From assembly GCF_030053395.1 (NCBI RefSeq), contig NZ_JASGBH010000004.1, positions 1-64,000 on the forward strand: a DNA stretch of 64,000 nt, in the 5' to 3' direction. Position 1 is the stretch's first letter. The number at the start of each line of letters is the position of its first letter. The position numbers and the translations under genes are program-made. The notes under the pieces are model-generated. The model did not search any database, had not been told where the DNA came from, and saw nothing but the letters and a program-made list of their open reading frames with translations. Source of the DNA: Limnohabitans lacus (GTDB lineage: Bacteria; Pseudomonadota; Gammaproteobacteria; Burkholderiales; Burkholderiaceae_C). Shown here piece by piece: positions 8,076-15,707 of this stretch.

Positions 8076-9107
8076 TCAACGAATGCCTGGCTGCCTGCGC
8101 AAACGCACCTGAACGCCGTGTTGCTCCAAATAGCCTTGCAGGCCTTTGGCCAACTGACGGTCCTCGGTCTGCTCGCTGGTGGCCAGTGCCTTGGCCATCT
8201 CAACATAGGCGTGAGAGACCGTTTTTTCGTTTTCTTGCGCCCTGAATTTGTGAGCCGCCTGAGTTTGGGAAGTCAGCTCGCGCATCGGCTCTTCACCCCG
8301 ATCTTTGATTTGACGGACCGCTTGGCTTTCTCCTTTTTTGCGCTGGAGCCGAACGCGCCGTCTGGTGGCCACCGCATCAATCCCTCGGCTGTTGAGGTGC
8401 TTGGCAAAAATCAGCCGCCAGTTTTCCAGATCCGCTTTTTTGGGGTTCAGTCGCTTGCCGTCGTGTCCCGCCATCTTGACCGCTACGTGGGTATGCTGGT
8501 GATCGGTGTCCTCGTGGTGAACCATGACGTACAAGTGGTTGTCCCCAAAAAGCTCTTTGACAGTTGCCCGTGCTGCCGCCTTGACTTGCTCCCGATTGAT
8601 TCCATGCGGCATCGACAAAATCATGTTTAAGGCCTCACGACGCTGCCGACGCACGAGCGTGGTGTCACCCTTGAAATCCTGGACTTCAGCGGGGATGGGC
8701 GTGCCGCTGAAAGCAAACAACTCTTTGAGACGACGGCGAGCGTCTTCACCCTGGACCGTTTGGCCATCGTCCGTTTCGATCTCCAGTTCGTCCTCGCCCT
8801 TTTTTTTGTAACGTCCGCCTCGAGCGATGTAGTCAATATGGGCACCAATGCGCCGCATATCCGCGCCACCACCCGTGATTTTGACCATCACCTGCGGTGC
8901 CTGGCGAACCATGGCAGCCACGTGAGCACGGACCCTTGCAGCGGTCGCTGCGGACGCGGCCGCTCCAGCGCCCCCAGAATGAGCACTGCTTGCTCGAAAG
9001 GGGTTGGAAAGGACTGCTTTCTTTTGCACGCTGCGATGGTTGTCGTCCCAGAGCAACTCTTCACCCCAATGCACCAAAACGCGGTCGACATACACTTTGC
9101 TGGCCAT
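8076..9107 (-). CDS. MOB-P type relaxase (DNA-nicking mobilization protein)
   Basis: 343 residues. The histidine triad is clear in MVHHEDTDHQHTHVAVK (His203, 205 and 207, with acidic residues between), which binds the divalent metal at the relaxase active site. A candidate catalytic tyrosine lies in HIDYIARGG (Tyr93). Relaxases nick oriT, stay bound to the 5' end and pilot the strand to the recipient. At this length it lacks a helicase or primase domain. The ATG at 9107 has AAGGA at a proper distance; the track start is a TTG two codons upstream. It directly follows the MobC-like gene, the usual relaxosome pair. Confidence 0.85.
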   Translation of the reverse strand: MASKVYVDRVLVHWGEELLWDDNHRSVQKKAVLSNPFRASSAHSGGAGAAASAATAARVRAHVAAMVRQAPQVMVKITGGGADMRRIGAHIDYIARGGRYKKKGEDELEIETDDGQTVQGEDARRRLKELFAFSGTPIPAEVQDFKGDTTLVRRQRREALNMILSMPHGINREQVKAAARATVKELFGDNHLYVMVHHEDTDHQHTHVAVKMAGHDGKRLNPKKADLENWRLIFAKHLNSRGIDAVATRRRVRLQRKKGESQAVRQIKDRGEEPMRELTSQTQAAHKFRAQENEKTVSHAYVEMAKALATSEQTEDRQLAKGLQGYLEQHGVQVRLRRQPGIR

Positions 9108-9109
9108 GG

Positions 9110-9925
9110 TCAATCCTTGAGCTCGATGCGCCAGCGCTCACGCGAGAGTGCCAAGGCGTTGGCGCACGTTTTGACATGGCAGTCGAGCTGCGCAAGGCAC
9201 TGGCGAATCTCCAAATGGGTCGCCTCAAACTCCGAATAAGCGCCCTCACCTGGTCGACTGGTACTGACTGCTTGCGCGTTCAGTTGCTTGGCAATCTGGT
9301 TGAGGTTGTTTCCAATGCGCATGAGCGACAAATTCACAGCCCCCATATCCACCGTCTCTTGTTCGCTAAAAACCGCAGACTTGAGCAAAAAGGCCCTCAA
9401 CAACTGAGTGACCAGGCGCTGAGGACTGACCCGTCTTTGCTCAGCCAACCGCGTGACCGCCTCCAATTCACTGGCTTTGAGCCTTAGGCGCAGTCTGGAT
9501 GGCTCGTGAGCCTCTTCTTGGATGCCAACAATGGCTTGACCTGGCGGAGAGATAAGTCCAATTTCTGCCGGGGCCGATGGGATCTGCCGCTGTGGATCAT
9601 TCTTCAGGTTCCCAATCAACTGCTCAAATTTCTGTGCAACCACCCAGCGCAACCCTGCTTTTTCGGTCAATCCGTGGCTTTTGCACCATTGCGCAAAGTC
9701 AGCCCTCAACGCCCCCAGATTGACTCTGATGCGGTCATCGTCATCTATGACCTGAAGATTGAGGGCATCGGGCTTGGCCAGCACAGCCGCGACCATGTCA
9801 CGGATTTCGTCGTTGAGCGATACGTCTTGTTGGATGCAAAGCGCTTTGAGCACACCACAAAGGCTGCCCAGGCGGATACAAATTCGTGCATCCCTGTTGT
9901 CGACGATGGTGTCAGTAGCCCGCAC
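9110..9925 (-). CDS. MobC-like relaxosome accessory protein
   Basis: About 271 residues. The C-terminal part has the MobC signature LMRIGNNLNQIAKQLN, after a region RLRLKASELEAVTRLAEQRR that resembles ribbon-helix-helix accessory proteins. The N-terminal 100 residues have no recognised family. MobC proteins bind near oriT and help the relaxase melt the nic region. The start is uncertain: a GTG at 9925 overlaps the end of the nuclease gene, and no strong ribosome-binding site is seen. The relaxase ATG follows after only 2 nt. Confidence 0.7.
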   Translation of the reverse strand: MRATDTIVDNRDARICIRLGSLCGVLKALCIQQDVSLNDEIRDMVAAVLAKPDALNLQVIDDDDRIRVNLGALRADFAQWCKSHGLTEKAGLRWVVAQKFEQLIGNLKNDPQRQIPSAPAEIGLISPPGQAIVGIQEEAHEPSRLRLRLKASELEAVTRLAEQRRVSPQRLVTQLLRAFLLKSAVFSEQETVDMGAVNLSLMRIGNNLNQIAKQLNAQAVSTSRPGEGAYSEFEATHLEIRQCLAQLDCHVKTCANALALSRERWRIELKD

Positions 9926-10487
9926 GGAAAACCACCGACTGCGCGTAGTTGCGCGTGAAGTGCTTGAGATAAATGGCTGCCAAGGCTGGGTTGTCCCAAT
10001 TGACCAGCACATTTTCTGAATTTTTGCTTTCCGCGGCGGCGCTGTAATTGAAGCTGCCCAACTGGACATGTTTGCGGTCCACCACAATGGACTTGTCGTG
10101 GTGAATGGCGAATGCGTTGGTGACCCTGACGTCCACACCTGCTGTAGCCAGTGAAGACAATGCGGATCGCGCCTTTGCGCTGTGGTCTTGATTCAAGTTA
10201 TGCGCTTGGTCGACCACCAGTTTGATGTCCACGCCCCGCTTGCGAGCCGCCAACAAAGCCTGCGTCACAGGCGAACTTGTAAAACTGTAGGCCAGCATGT
10301 GGATTTCTCGCTGAGCTGTGGCAATGGTTTTGATGACCAAGGCCTGAGCGCCCTCATTGGGAGAAAAGGAGACTTCCAAACGGCCGCTGGCTTCGGCATT
10401 CAGTCCTGAATTGGCCGGTAAAACCGGACACCACAAGGAGACCATCAAAGCGACGAAATAACGGCCAGCGTGCCGTGCGGCTGTCAT
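9912..10487 (-). CDS. Phospholipase D-family endonuclease (Nuc/EndA-like), exported
   Basis: 191 residues. The signal peptide starts at the ATG at 10487 (FVALMVSLWCPVLPANS). A single HKD motif, HDKSIVVD, is followed by GSFNYSAAAESKNSENVLV, as in plasmid-borne Nuc nucleases that act as dimers. Family members cleave DNA without a metal ion in the periplasm. Small nucleases of this type are common next to transfer genes, where their role is unclear. The ATGA overlap with the virB3-like gene supports the chosen start. The coding sequence also holds one match to the iteron consensus (10416-10430). Confidence 0.78.
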   Translation of the reverse strand: MTAARHAGRYFVALMVSLWCPVLPANSGLNAEASGRLEVSFSPNEGAQALVIKTIATAQREIHMLAYSFTSSPVTQALLAARKRGVDIKLVVDQAHNLNQDHSAKARSALSSLATAGVDVRVTNAFAIHHDKSIVVDRKHVQLGSFNYSAAAESKNSENVLVNWDNPALAAIYLKHFTRNYAQSVVFRAGY

Positions 10488-10807
10488 GGCGCTTTGTGTT
10501 TTTTGATGCGCAATGGGCTGTAACTGATGCCGCCCCAAATTTGCGGATTTCCCTTTTGGGCACGCAACCGAAAGCGCAAGAACTCTTGCTTGAAGCGCCA
10601 GCCATCTTTTTTGCTGATCAGGCGCAGCCAGAGAAATCCAGTCAAAAAGATCAGGATAAAGACCGGTACCATGACGTAAATCCGCGCAATCACAAAGATG
10701 GCCAATGGCATGAGCGTGGTCAGTGACAAAACGACGATCGGCACCAAGGGCACCCCGCCGATCATGGGCGGGCGAGTTGCACCCTTGAATACTCGGCATT
10801 CAGGCAT
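10484..10807 (-). CDS. VirB3-like type IV secretion membrane protein
   Basis: 107 residues. The N-terminus VFKGATRPPMIGGVPLVP is the typical VirB3/TrbD opening, followed by two close hydrophobic segments (about 20-60). VirB3 is a small inner-membrane part of the type IV secretion core that normally works with the VirB4 ATPase. In most systems virB4 comes next; here the next gene is a PLD nuclease and no virB4 is found in the window. Confidence 0.75.
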   Translation of the reverse strand: MPECRVFKGATRPPMIGGVPLVPIVVLSLTTLMPLAIFVIARIYVMVPVFILIFLTGFLWLRLISKKDGWRFKQEFLRFRLRAQKGNPQIWGGISYSPLRIKKHKAP

Positions 10808-10816
10808 GGCCTTGCC

Positions 10817-11134
10817 TCAGCTGAGCATGGTGGATGACAAATAGCTGGCACCACCGCAGCAAAGACCACCGATGAACAAGCCTTTCAAGTCGGTCAACTT
10901 GGTTTGCTCGTGGTACATGAATTTGTAACCTGCAAACGTCCAGGCAATGATCATCAAAAGACCCGTGATGCCTGTAAGGACCGCGTACAAAATATTCAAC
11001 TTATTTGATACCCAGCCACCACCACCAGAGCTGACCGTGACCTGAGCGATGGCGGGCGATGTAGCGATTGATATGCAAGTGGTCAGAACCATCGACTGAA
11101 CGTGTTTCAATCGTGAGGCAGTGTGGGTGTTCAT
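10817..11134 (-). CDS. VirB2-like pilin subunit
   Basis: 105 residues from the ATG at 11134 (MNTHTASRLKH). A long signal-like segment ends near SPAIAQ; then come two hydrophobic helices (LNILYAVLTGITGLLMIIAW and a second near the C-terminus, GLFIGGLCCGGASYL), as in TrbC/VirB2 pilins. It would be processed and assembled into the conjugative pilus. The longer upstream frame was rejected because it has no signal features. First gene of the minus-strand mobilization operon. Confidence 0.72.
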   Translation of the reverse strand: MNTHTASRLKHVQSMVLTTCISIATSPAIAQVTVSSGGGGWVSNKLNILYAVLTGITGLLMIIAWTFAGYKFMYHEQTKLTDLKGLFIGGLCCGGASYLSSTMLS

Positions 11135-11488
11135 GGGTTTCTCCGCAAGAAGACCACGAGGCGCGAGCCCATGGCCCTCGATAAAAGGAGAGCCGGGGAG
11201 GTCAATCCCCGGCTCAAGGACATGGTCCGCTGAGGAGATCAGCAAACCGTGCACCGGGGTCAACCAGTGCACGGAATGAACTTTGAGCGTTTGTCAAGAA
11301 TCTCGCGACAAACAACTGTGCGAGACCCCCCAAATAAATTACAAGATATTATTCACAGGGTGTTTTGTGAAAAGTTCAATAAAAACAATAGCTTGCTGAA
11401 ATATTGCCCAAATATTCAGCAACTCGAAGGGCGGCTGAACGGGGCTGCAACACGGCGAGTAGACGGCTGTCTGTTTTGGACAATAAAA

Positions 11489-11517
11489 AACCCGCAAAGC
11501 CAGTAGCCATGCGGGTT
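11489..11517 (-). terminator. Rho-independent terminator (minus strand)
   Basis: Perfect 8-bp stem AACCCGCA / TGCGGGTT around a 13-nt loop. Read on the minus strand it is followed by TTTTATTG. It would stop leftward transcription before it enters the spacer ahead of the transfer operon. Confidence 0.7.
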
Positions 11518-11727
11518 ACAGAGGATGTTGAGCGTCCGAAAGTCTGCGGATTGAGCCCCCTAAAAACCGCAGACGAAGCTAGACAAAAAGCATATTATCA
11601 GAAAACGCGCTACAAACAACTTGTTTTTTGTTGGCGAACAAGTTGCAAGATACCTTGGGGGTTTTACAACTTAGCCTCCTGGACTTGTTTCGTGGGGCTT
11701 CGGCTTGGAGCGCACGGCCGTACAATG

Positions 11728-11737
11728 TATACGTATA
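11728..11737. promoter_or_regulatory. Candidate autoregulatory operator of the first toxin-antitoxin pair
   Basis: A perfect 10-bp palindrome TATACGTATA sits 18 bp before the antitoxin ATG and overlaps a possible -10 (TACAAT, 11721-11726). Antitoxins of this kind normally repress their own promoter through such palindromes. The assignment is by position only. Confidence 0.5.
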
Positions 11738-11754
11738 ACGTTTTTGGAGCAATC

Positions 11755-11985
11755 ATGCACAAGAAAATGACCATCACGCTCGATGAGGCGGTCTACGAAG
11801 GACTTTGGCGAACGATCGGTAAACGCAAAATGAGTCAGTTCATTGAGGATTTGCTTCGCCCACACGTCCTGGGCAGATCCCTTGATGACGGATACAAGGC
11901 CATGGCGCAGGACCAAGGGCGTGAAGCCGAAGCGATGGAGTGGACCAGCGCTCTCTCGAAGGACATGGCCAATGAAACGCGGTGA
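11755..11985 (+). CDS. Ribbon-helix-helix-type antitoxin
   Basis: 76 residues. The N-terminal KMTITLDEAVYEGLWRTIG then SQFIEDLLRPHV resembles a ribbon-helix-helix DNA-binding module (beta strand plus two helices). The C-terminal tail is charged and would wrap the toxin. GGAG precedes the ATG at 11755. The gene overlaps the MazF-type toxin by 14 nt, the standard antitoxin-first order. It neutralises the toxin and probably represses the operon through the palindrome just upstream. Confidence 0.72.
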   Translation: MHKKMTITLDEAVYEGLWRTIGKRKMSQFIEDLLRPHVLGRSLDDGYKAMAQDQGREAEAMEWTSALSKDMANETR

Positions 11986-12298
11986 AGTCTGGTGGGTTGA
12001 ATTTGATCCAGCCATGGGCACGGAAATCAAGAAAACCCGACCTTCGGTCATCGTCAGCAACGATGCCGCCAATAGGAATTTGGCCAGAGTTGTCGTTGTC
12101 CCATTGACGAGTAATACGGGTAGGGCCTATCCAGGCGAGGCATTGGTCAGTATTGCAGGACAGTCCAGCAAAGCCATGGCCGACCAAATCATGGCGGCAG
12201 ACAAAACGAGGCTAAAAAGCCAACTTTCAAGCTTGGACAAAGCAGATATGCTGGCGGTGGAAGACGCCATCAAGATCCATCTTGGATTGCCGAGATAA
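11972..12298 (+). CDS. MazF/PemK-family toxin (endoribonuclease)
   Basis: 108 residues. Clear MazF fold: MKRGEVWWVEFDPAMGTEIK at the start, then KTRPSVIVSN and VVVVPLTSNTG, ending with a helical KADMLAVEDAIKIHLGL. MazF toxins cut RNA at short sequences and halt growth when the antitoxin is lost. The ATG at 11972 lies inside the antitoxin gene, as in coupled pairs. It probably helps maintain the element. Confidence 0.85.
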   Translation: MKRGEVWWVEFDPAMGTEIKKTRPSVIVSNDAANRNLARVVVVPLTSNTGRAYPGEALVSIAGQSSKAMADQIMAADKTRLKSQLSSLDKADMLAVEDAIKIHLGLPR

Positions 12299-12328
12299 GG
12301 GGCTATCAGCCCAAAATTTACGGCACGC

Positions 12329-12520
12329 TCACACGCTTTTGACCGGTAACCGCGCTTTGCGCAGCCAACACACACTGCATTTCCATTGTCCCTGGCTGAT
12401 ATCTACACCACCCTCAGGCGGCCTTTCTTTGCAGCACCATGCACAATAGCGAAAATATCGCGAAGAAGTGTTGGACATTTGGTTTGTCGCGGTTGACGCC
12501 GGTAATTCGGTAACTCCCAT
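12329..12520 (-). CDS. Small protein with zinc-ribbon-like cysteines
   Basis: 63 residues. Two Cys pairs (YCAWCC and KCSVCW) about 20 residues apart suggest a zinc ribbon. A strong GGAGG lies just before the ATG at 12520; an ATG at 12544 is the alternative. It converges with the MazF gene. Function unknown; the cysteine spacing and ribosome-binding site are the only support. Confidence 0.4.
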   Translation of the reverse strand: MGVTELPASTATNQMSNTSSRYFRYCAWCCKERPPEGGVDISQGQWKCSVCWLRKARLPVKSV

Positions 12521-12598
12521 CTCAGCCTCCACATGGTCAAGCATTAAGTGTTCTGGTCAATCATTGCACAAAGCCAAGCCCCAAGCCATCACATCATC

Positions 12599-12796
12599 AT
12601 GAACTCACCTAACCTCATCGCGCGAGAAACGGCCATTGCCCAGATCAATTTTTGGACTTGGCTTGAACGGCGATACGTTGATGAATTGCGCCAAATGACG
12701 TTCACAAGCCCAGTGCGCTTAGAAGTCAAAGCAATGATTGAGGAATTTGATGCCCGGCCCGCGTCTGGTATTGGTCAATTCCAGATGATGTTGTAA
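12599..12796 (+). CDS. Small hypothetical protein
   Basis: 65 residues (MNSPNLIARETAIAQINFWT...). Soluble and helical by composition, with no motif recognised. No clear ribosome-binding site before the ATG. It stands alone between the first toxin-antitoxin pair and a group of minus-strand hypothetical genes. Confidence 0.35.
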   Translation: MNSPNLIARETAIAQINFWTWLERRYVDELRQMTFTSPVRLEVKAMIEEFDARPASGIGQFQMML

Positions 12797-12945
12797 AAAT
12801 TTCGGGTATCCGGATTTTGATGTTGGTAAAGCCTCAAATCCGCCCTGACTCGATCAGCTCGATTAGTGTTGGAATGTGGGCTCCGAAGTTGCGCTCAACT
12901 TCGTTTCCTTCGTGTGGGTACCCCTACTCTGCTTAGCAGCGCCAT

Positions 12946-13308
12946 TCAACGAAATTGCTTTGCTGTAGGAAGTGAAGCAACCGCAAACAATTCGTTCATC
13001 CTCCAAGTCACGCTCACTATCGTTTCATCAGGCGGCACTCGGATCGTCGGATCTCTCAACGCAGAGGTCAGACAGTCAGCGACTTGTCCTTGCTCCATCG
13101 GGCGGTCGTGCAATCCACATTGGAGCGATAACGCAAACAACATTGCCCGATCTCGGTCCGATAAATCCGAAAAATTAGGCCAAAGCAATTGAAGACGGTC
13201 AATTGAACTTTCCGCTATCGTTCGACCTGTACATTGCCCCATAAAAACGATGACACAGATCAGTGAAGCAGCAGCGAACCCACTCGAAAGCCAATTTTTT
13301 ACTGACAT
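12946..13308 (-). CDS. Hypothetical exported or membrane-anchored protein
   Basis: 120 residues. It starts MSVKNWLSSGFAAASLICVI, with a single hydrophobic segment that is either a signal peptide or a membrane anchor. A Cys follows soon after (FMGQC) but does not make a convincing lipobox. The rest is soluble with three further cysteines. GGAAGGAG lies before the ATG at 13308. Family unknown. Confidence 0.5.
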   Translation of the reverse strand: MSVKNWLSSGFAAASLICVIVFMGQCTGRTIAESSIDRLQLLWPNFSDLSDRDRAMLFALSLQCGLHDRPMEQGQVADCLTSALRDPTIRVPPDETIVSVTWRMNELFAVASLPTAKQFR

Positions 13309-13419
13309 TTCAACGCTCCTTCCATCCACCAAGTTCTGCTAGCTTCCAAATCAAGAACGAAAGCGTGAACGCACTCAATAACACAATCAAAAGCCAAAAA
13401 GACCGAGCCCCCAAAATTG

Positions 13420-13725
13420 TCAATTTGGCATCAGCGACTTGCAGAACGAATCGTCGCCAGCAAGATAGCCATCGAATGTCTCAGCCACTAATTTGTGAAG
13501 TGGGTCGCTGTCGCTGAGCATTTCTTCCCAAATACGTCTGTACTTTGTGGCTGTATTTCTTGGCGGCCCAAGACCGAATCGCTCGGGGTTGAGGGCGTAT
13601 GTCACTACATTGGTCATAACAGACAAGATGACGTTGACAGCACTTTGCTTTGCTCGCGCATGTGCGGTTGCAAGGTATGCCTCATGACGCCATGCGTTGG
13701 CTCGCATAAGTAACTGGTCTTGCAT
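13420..13725 (-). CDS. Hypothetical protein
   Basis: 101 residues from the ATG at 13725, which has GAGG about 7 nt upstream. Helical N-terminal half (MRANAWRHEAYLATAHARAK) with a short hydrophobic stretch (VNVILSVMTNVVTYAL). No known motif. It lies between two other small minus-strand genes and may form an operon with the 93-residue membrane protein upstream. Confidence 0.48.
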   Translation of the reverse strand: MQDQLLMRANAWRHEAYLATAHARAKQSAVNVILSVMTNVVTYALNPERFGLGPPRNTATKYRRIWEEMLSDSDPLHKLVAETFDGYLAGDDSFCKSLMPN

Positions 13726-13746
13726 GACGGTCCTCAAGTTTTCCCT

Positions 13747-14028
13747 TCAGTTCTGAACGAGGTTTTCGCGGCGTTTTCGCTGCGCATGGTTGAATTGGGC
13801 CTCAGCAAATGCCACATAGACGCGCCCAACCGTGGCCCCGATAAACGTTTTCGCACGCCAAGCACTGAATGACCAAGCTTCACGTTCTTGGCCATCGGGA
13901 CCGATTTCCATCCGTGCCTCACATGTTGCCGAAAAGTGACTTTTCGCGGCTTGTCTTGCAAGGGTGACTCCCAGCGCCGCAGTCGCCACGGACAAGGCAA
14001 GAATTGCAATCATCATTTCCATGGTCAT
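13747..14028 (-). CDS. Small single-pass membrane protein
   Basis: 93 residues. An N-terminal hydrophobic helix (MMIAILALSVATAALGVTLA) is followed by a soluble basic tail with FIGATVGRVYVAFAEAQFN and QRKRREN near the end. AGGAAAG precedes the ATG at 14028. No family recognised. The gene downstream (13420-13725) starts about 20 nt after its stop. Confidence 0.48.
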   Translation of the reverse strand: MTMEMMIAILALSVATAALGVTLARQAAKSHFSATCEARMEIGPDGQEREAWSFSAWRAKTFIGATVGRVYVAFAEAQFNHAQRKRRENLVQN

Positions 14029-14063
14029 ACTCTTTCCTACATTTTCTTTGCGATAAGAACAGG

Positions 14064-14606
14064 TCACTGCGTGCGAACCGCTGCCGCACGTTCGAGCCGC
14101 GCAGCACCGACCCAGCCGATCGCCCCTTTACAGCGACCCGAGAGCACCGTGATCCGGTAAACATCGGTCCCGGAGAAGCGAGACGACTCAAGAATCTGCG
14201 CGGTATCGCCGCGCAGAGGCTGGCAGAAAGCCTTGACTGTCATCGGCGTCAGCGACTCGAACAGGCTGTCGGAGCTATTGAACTGCAGGGCGTCGCCCAA
14301 GGACGTGGGCGCCGCAATTGTCGCCTCGATGCGCGAGGCGCCCGCCCAGCCCTTGGTGCCGGCGCAGCGCCCGCTGACGACGCGAAGCGGGAACACCTCG
14401 GTTCCATAGGCCTTCTGCGGGCTGCCGGTGATCTCGGCGAGATCTCCACGTAGCGGTTGGCACGTTGCAAAGCCAGCGTCGGCCGTTGGGCCGGCCATGA
14501 GTGTGCTACTCGTAGTGAACTTGACTGCGGCAGGCTCGGCCACCGATGCGCCAGCGACAGCCGCCATGCATGCGGCCAGCAGCGCGCGGTAGTAGATGCA
14601 GGACAT
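14064..14606 (-). CDS. Secreted protein with two SH3-like repeats
   Basis: 180 residues. The signal peptide (YYRALLAACMAAVAGASVAE) is followed by two copies of one module: CQPLRGDLAEI...VVSGRCAGTKGWAGASR and CQPLRGDTAQI...VLSGRCKGAIGWVGAAR, roughly residues 49-93 and 128-172. Each has two cysteines likely to form a disulfide. The pattern resembles bacterial SH3 domains that bind cell-wall or surface ligands, but the ligand is unknown. High GC, unlike its AT-richer neighbours. No clear operon partner. Confidence 0.6.
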   Translation of the reverse strand: MSCIYYRALLAACMAAVAGASVAEPAAVKFTTSSTLMAGPTADAGFATCQPLRGDLAEITGSPQKAYGTEVFPLRVVSGRCAGTKGWAGASRIEATIAAPTSLGDALQFNSSDSLFESLTPMTVKAFCQPLRGDTAQILESSRFSGTDVYRITVLSGRCKGAIGWVGAARLERAAAVRTQ

Positions 14607-14624
14607 GTAGGTTTCCTTGTGTGT

Positions 14625-14993
14625 TTAGACGCAGATCGAAATGATGCCGTTCAGCTCTTCGCATGCCGACTCAAATACCGTTGGGGGCACTTGTTTCCAA
14701 GCGTGCGGTCGAGCACCACGGTCGCGCCAGGCGAATGACTTGGGCTGATGCGCCAGCACGTAGCAGACCTCTCCCTTGGGTGATGTGAACTTGACAGCAA
14801 AAGGATTGGTTTCGTTGCTAGGCGCATGAGTCATTGGCAGTCCAATAACGAGATTGGTACGCTCATTGAACGCCTTGGAAGACAACACCAACATAGGATG
14901 CTCGTCCTTCATCTCCGCACCGACCTGTGGATTGAAATCTATCCAGATCATGTCGCGGCGATCTGGCACCCAGAGCTTGCTCGGAGTCGCCAT
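14625..14993 (-). CDS. MazF/PemK-family toxin (second module)
   Basis: 122 residues. MazF features: RRDMIWIDFNPQVGAEMKDE, then HPMLVLSSKAFNERTNLVIG and a conserved core ending in a helical C-terminus. It should be a sequence-specific endoribonuclease. Its ATG overlaps the antitoxin's stop by one base. It is clearly different from the MazF at 11972, so the two modules are independent acquisitions rather than a recent duplication. Confidence 0.85.
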   Translation of the reverse strand: MATPSKLWVPDRRDMIWIDFNPQVGAEMKDEHPMLVLSSKAFNERTNLVIGLPMTHAPSNETNPFAVKFTSPKGEVCYVLAHQPKSFAWRDRGARPHAWKQVPPTVFESACEELNGIISICV

Positions 14994-15253
14994 CAGAACA
15001 CTTCAGCGCCGACGCGGCCGGCTGCCATGACTTCGCCGCCGTGAATGGCCGGGTCAAACGCTTTGAGCTTTTGGGCCAGTGTCAACTTGGGCTTGCCTGC
15101 AGTGCGCAGGAACACGCCACCTTCAACCACCTCTACATGGATTGGCAGGCCGCGAGTAAAACGCGCAGCCTTGGCCACCGGGGCGGTGATACGCACCGCA
15201 AGGCCATTGCCCCACTCCTGAACCGTCTGCTCAACCGAAACTGCTGCTGTCAT
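14993..15253 (-). CDS. MazE-type (SpoVT/AbrB-fold) antitoxin
   Basis: 86 residues. The N-terminal swapped-hairpin motif EWGNGLAVRITAPVAKAARF then GLPIHVEVVEGGV is that of MazE/PemI. The acidic C-terminal tail would bind the toxin. It is encoded first and is followed at once by the MazF gene. An inverted repeat around its promoter (15271-15323) is the likely operator. Confidence 0.85.
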   Translation of the reverse strand: MTAAVSVEQTVQEWGNGLAVRITAPVAKAARFTRGLPIHVEVVEGGVFLRTAGKPKLTLAQKLKAFDPAIHGGEVMAAGRVGAEVF

Positions 15254-15270
15254 TTGGACACCTCATTGAA

Positions 15271-15323
15271 ATGTTGATACAAGTGTATACGCCACATCCA
15301 GCCGTGTCAACAGGTATCAACAT
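15271..15323 (-). promoter_or_regulatory. Promoter/operator of the MazEF-like module
   Basis: ATGTTGATAC (15271-15280) and its perfect inverse GTATCAACAT (15314-15323) flank a minus-strand promoter: TTGACA as -35 (complement of 15305-15310), then TATAC-rich sequence 15-17 bp downstream as -10. The paired arms around the promoter fit autorepression by the antitoxin-toxin complex. Confidence 0.6.
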
Positions 15324-15707
15324 TCGTCATCTTCAATTGCAGTCAATTGATCTGTGGCCAAGCAAAATGGCTCCCCCCAAAAAATCGATTGAACAAATGG
15401 GACAAAGTTGTCCCTAAACTGGCCCGCTGGCCTATCCTGCACTTTATTTAGAGAGTGTTTTAAGTGTCTGGTTTTCGGTCTTCTTCGACTTCGACTTACT
15501 TTGGAAATCTTCGATTTTTCAAAAATGGCACATCTGCAACACTTTCAGCCACGTCGAGACACATCGGACTCGTTTTCAGCCCCAGCCTGCTCAAACGTGA
15601 CACATGGATGCCGTGTCCTTCAAAAAAATGGCAGGAAAAGAACACCACAAAGGCCGCTTCAATGCCAAAATTTCTCATCGGCCACTTTTGCTGTCCGTCC
15701 CCTCAAA
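15324..15707. other. Intergenic spacer without a supported gene
   Basis: 384 bp between the MazEF-like operator and the next plus-strand gene. The open frame that crosses it has no ribosome-binding site or recognisable domain before the ATG at 15708. It probably contains the promoter for that gene; I could not single it out. Confidence 0.4.

Larger units (their letters stand above)
11135..11754. other. Gene-poor spacer between transfer operon and toxin-antitoxin genes; candidate oriT/promoter zone
   Basis: No convincing gene in 620 bp. It should hold the minus-strand promoter of the virB2 operon. Several inverted repeats are visible: TCTCGC...GCGAGA at about 11300-11323 and TTGCTGAA...TTCAGCAA at about 11392-11422. 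AT-rich stretches lie at 11335-11400. Such repeats upstream of relaxase operons often mark oriT, but I could not identify a nic site, so the oriT idea is a guess. Confidence 0.35.

Noticed and set aside
10416..10430. Single iteron-like match in the PLD nuclease gene
   Set aside because: One isolated copy (CGGTAAAACCGGACA) may be chance; not counted as part of the origin.
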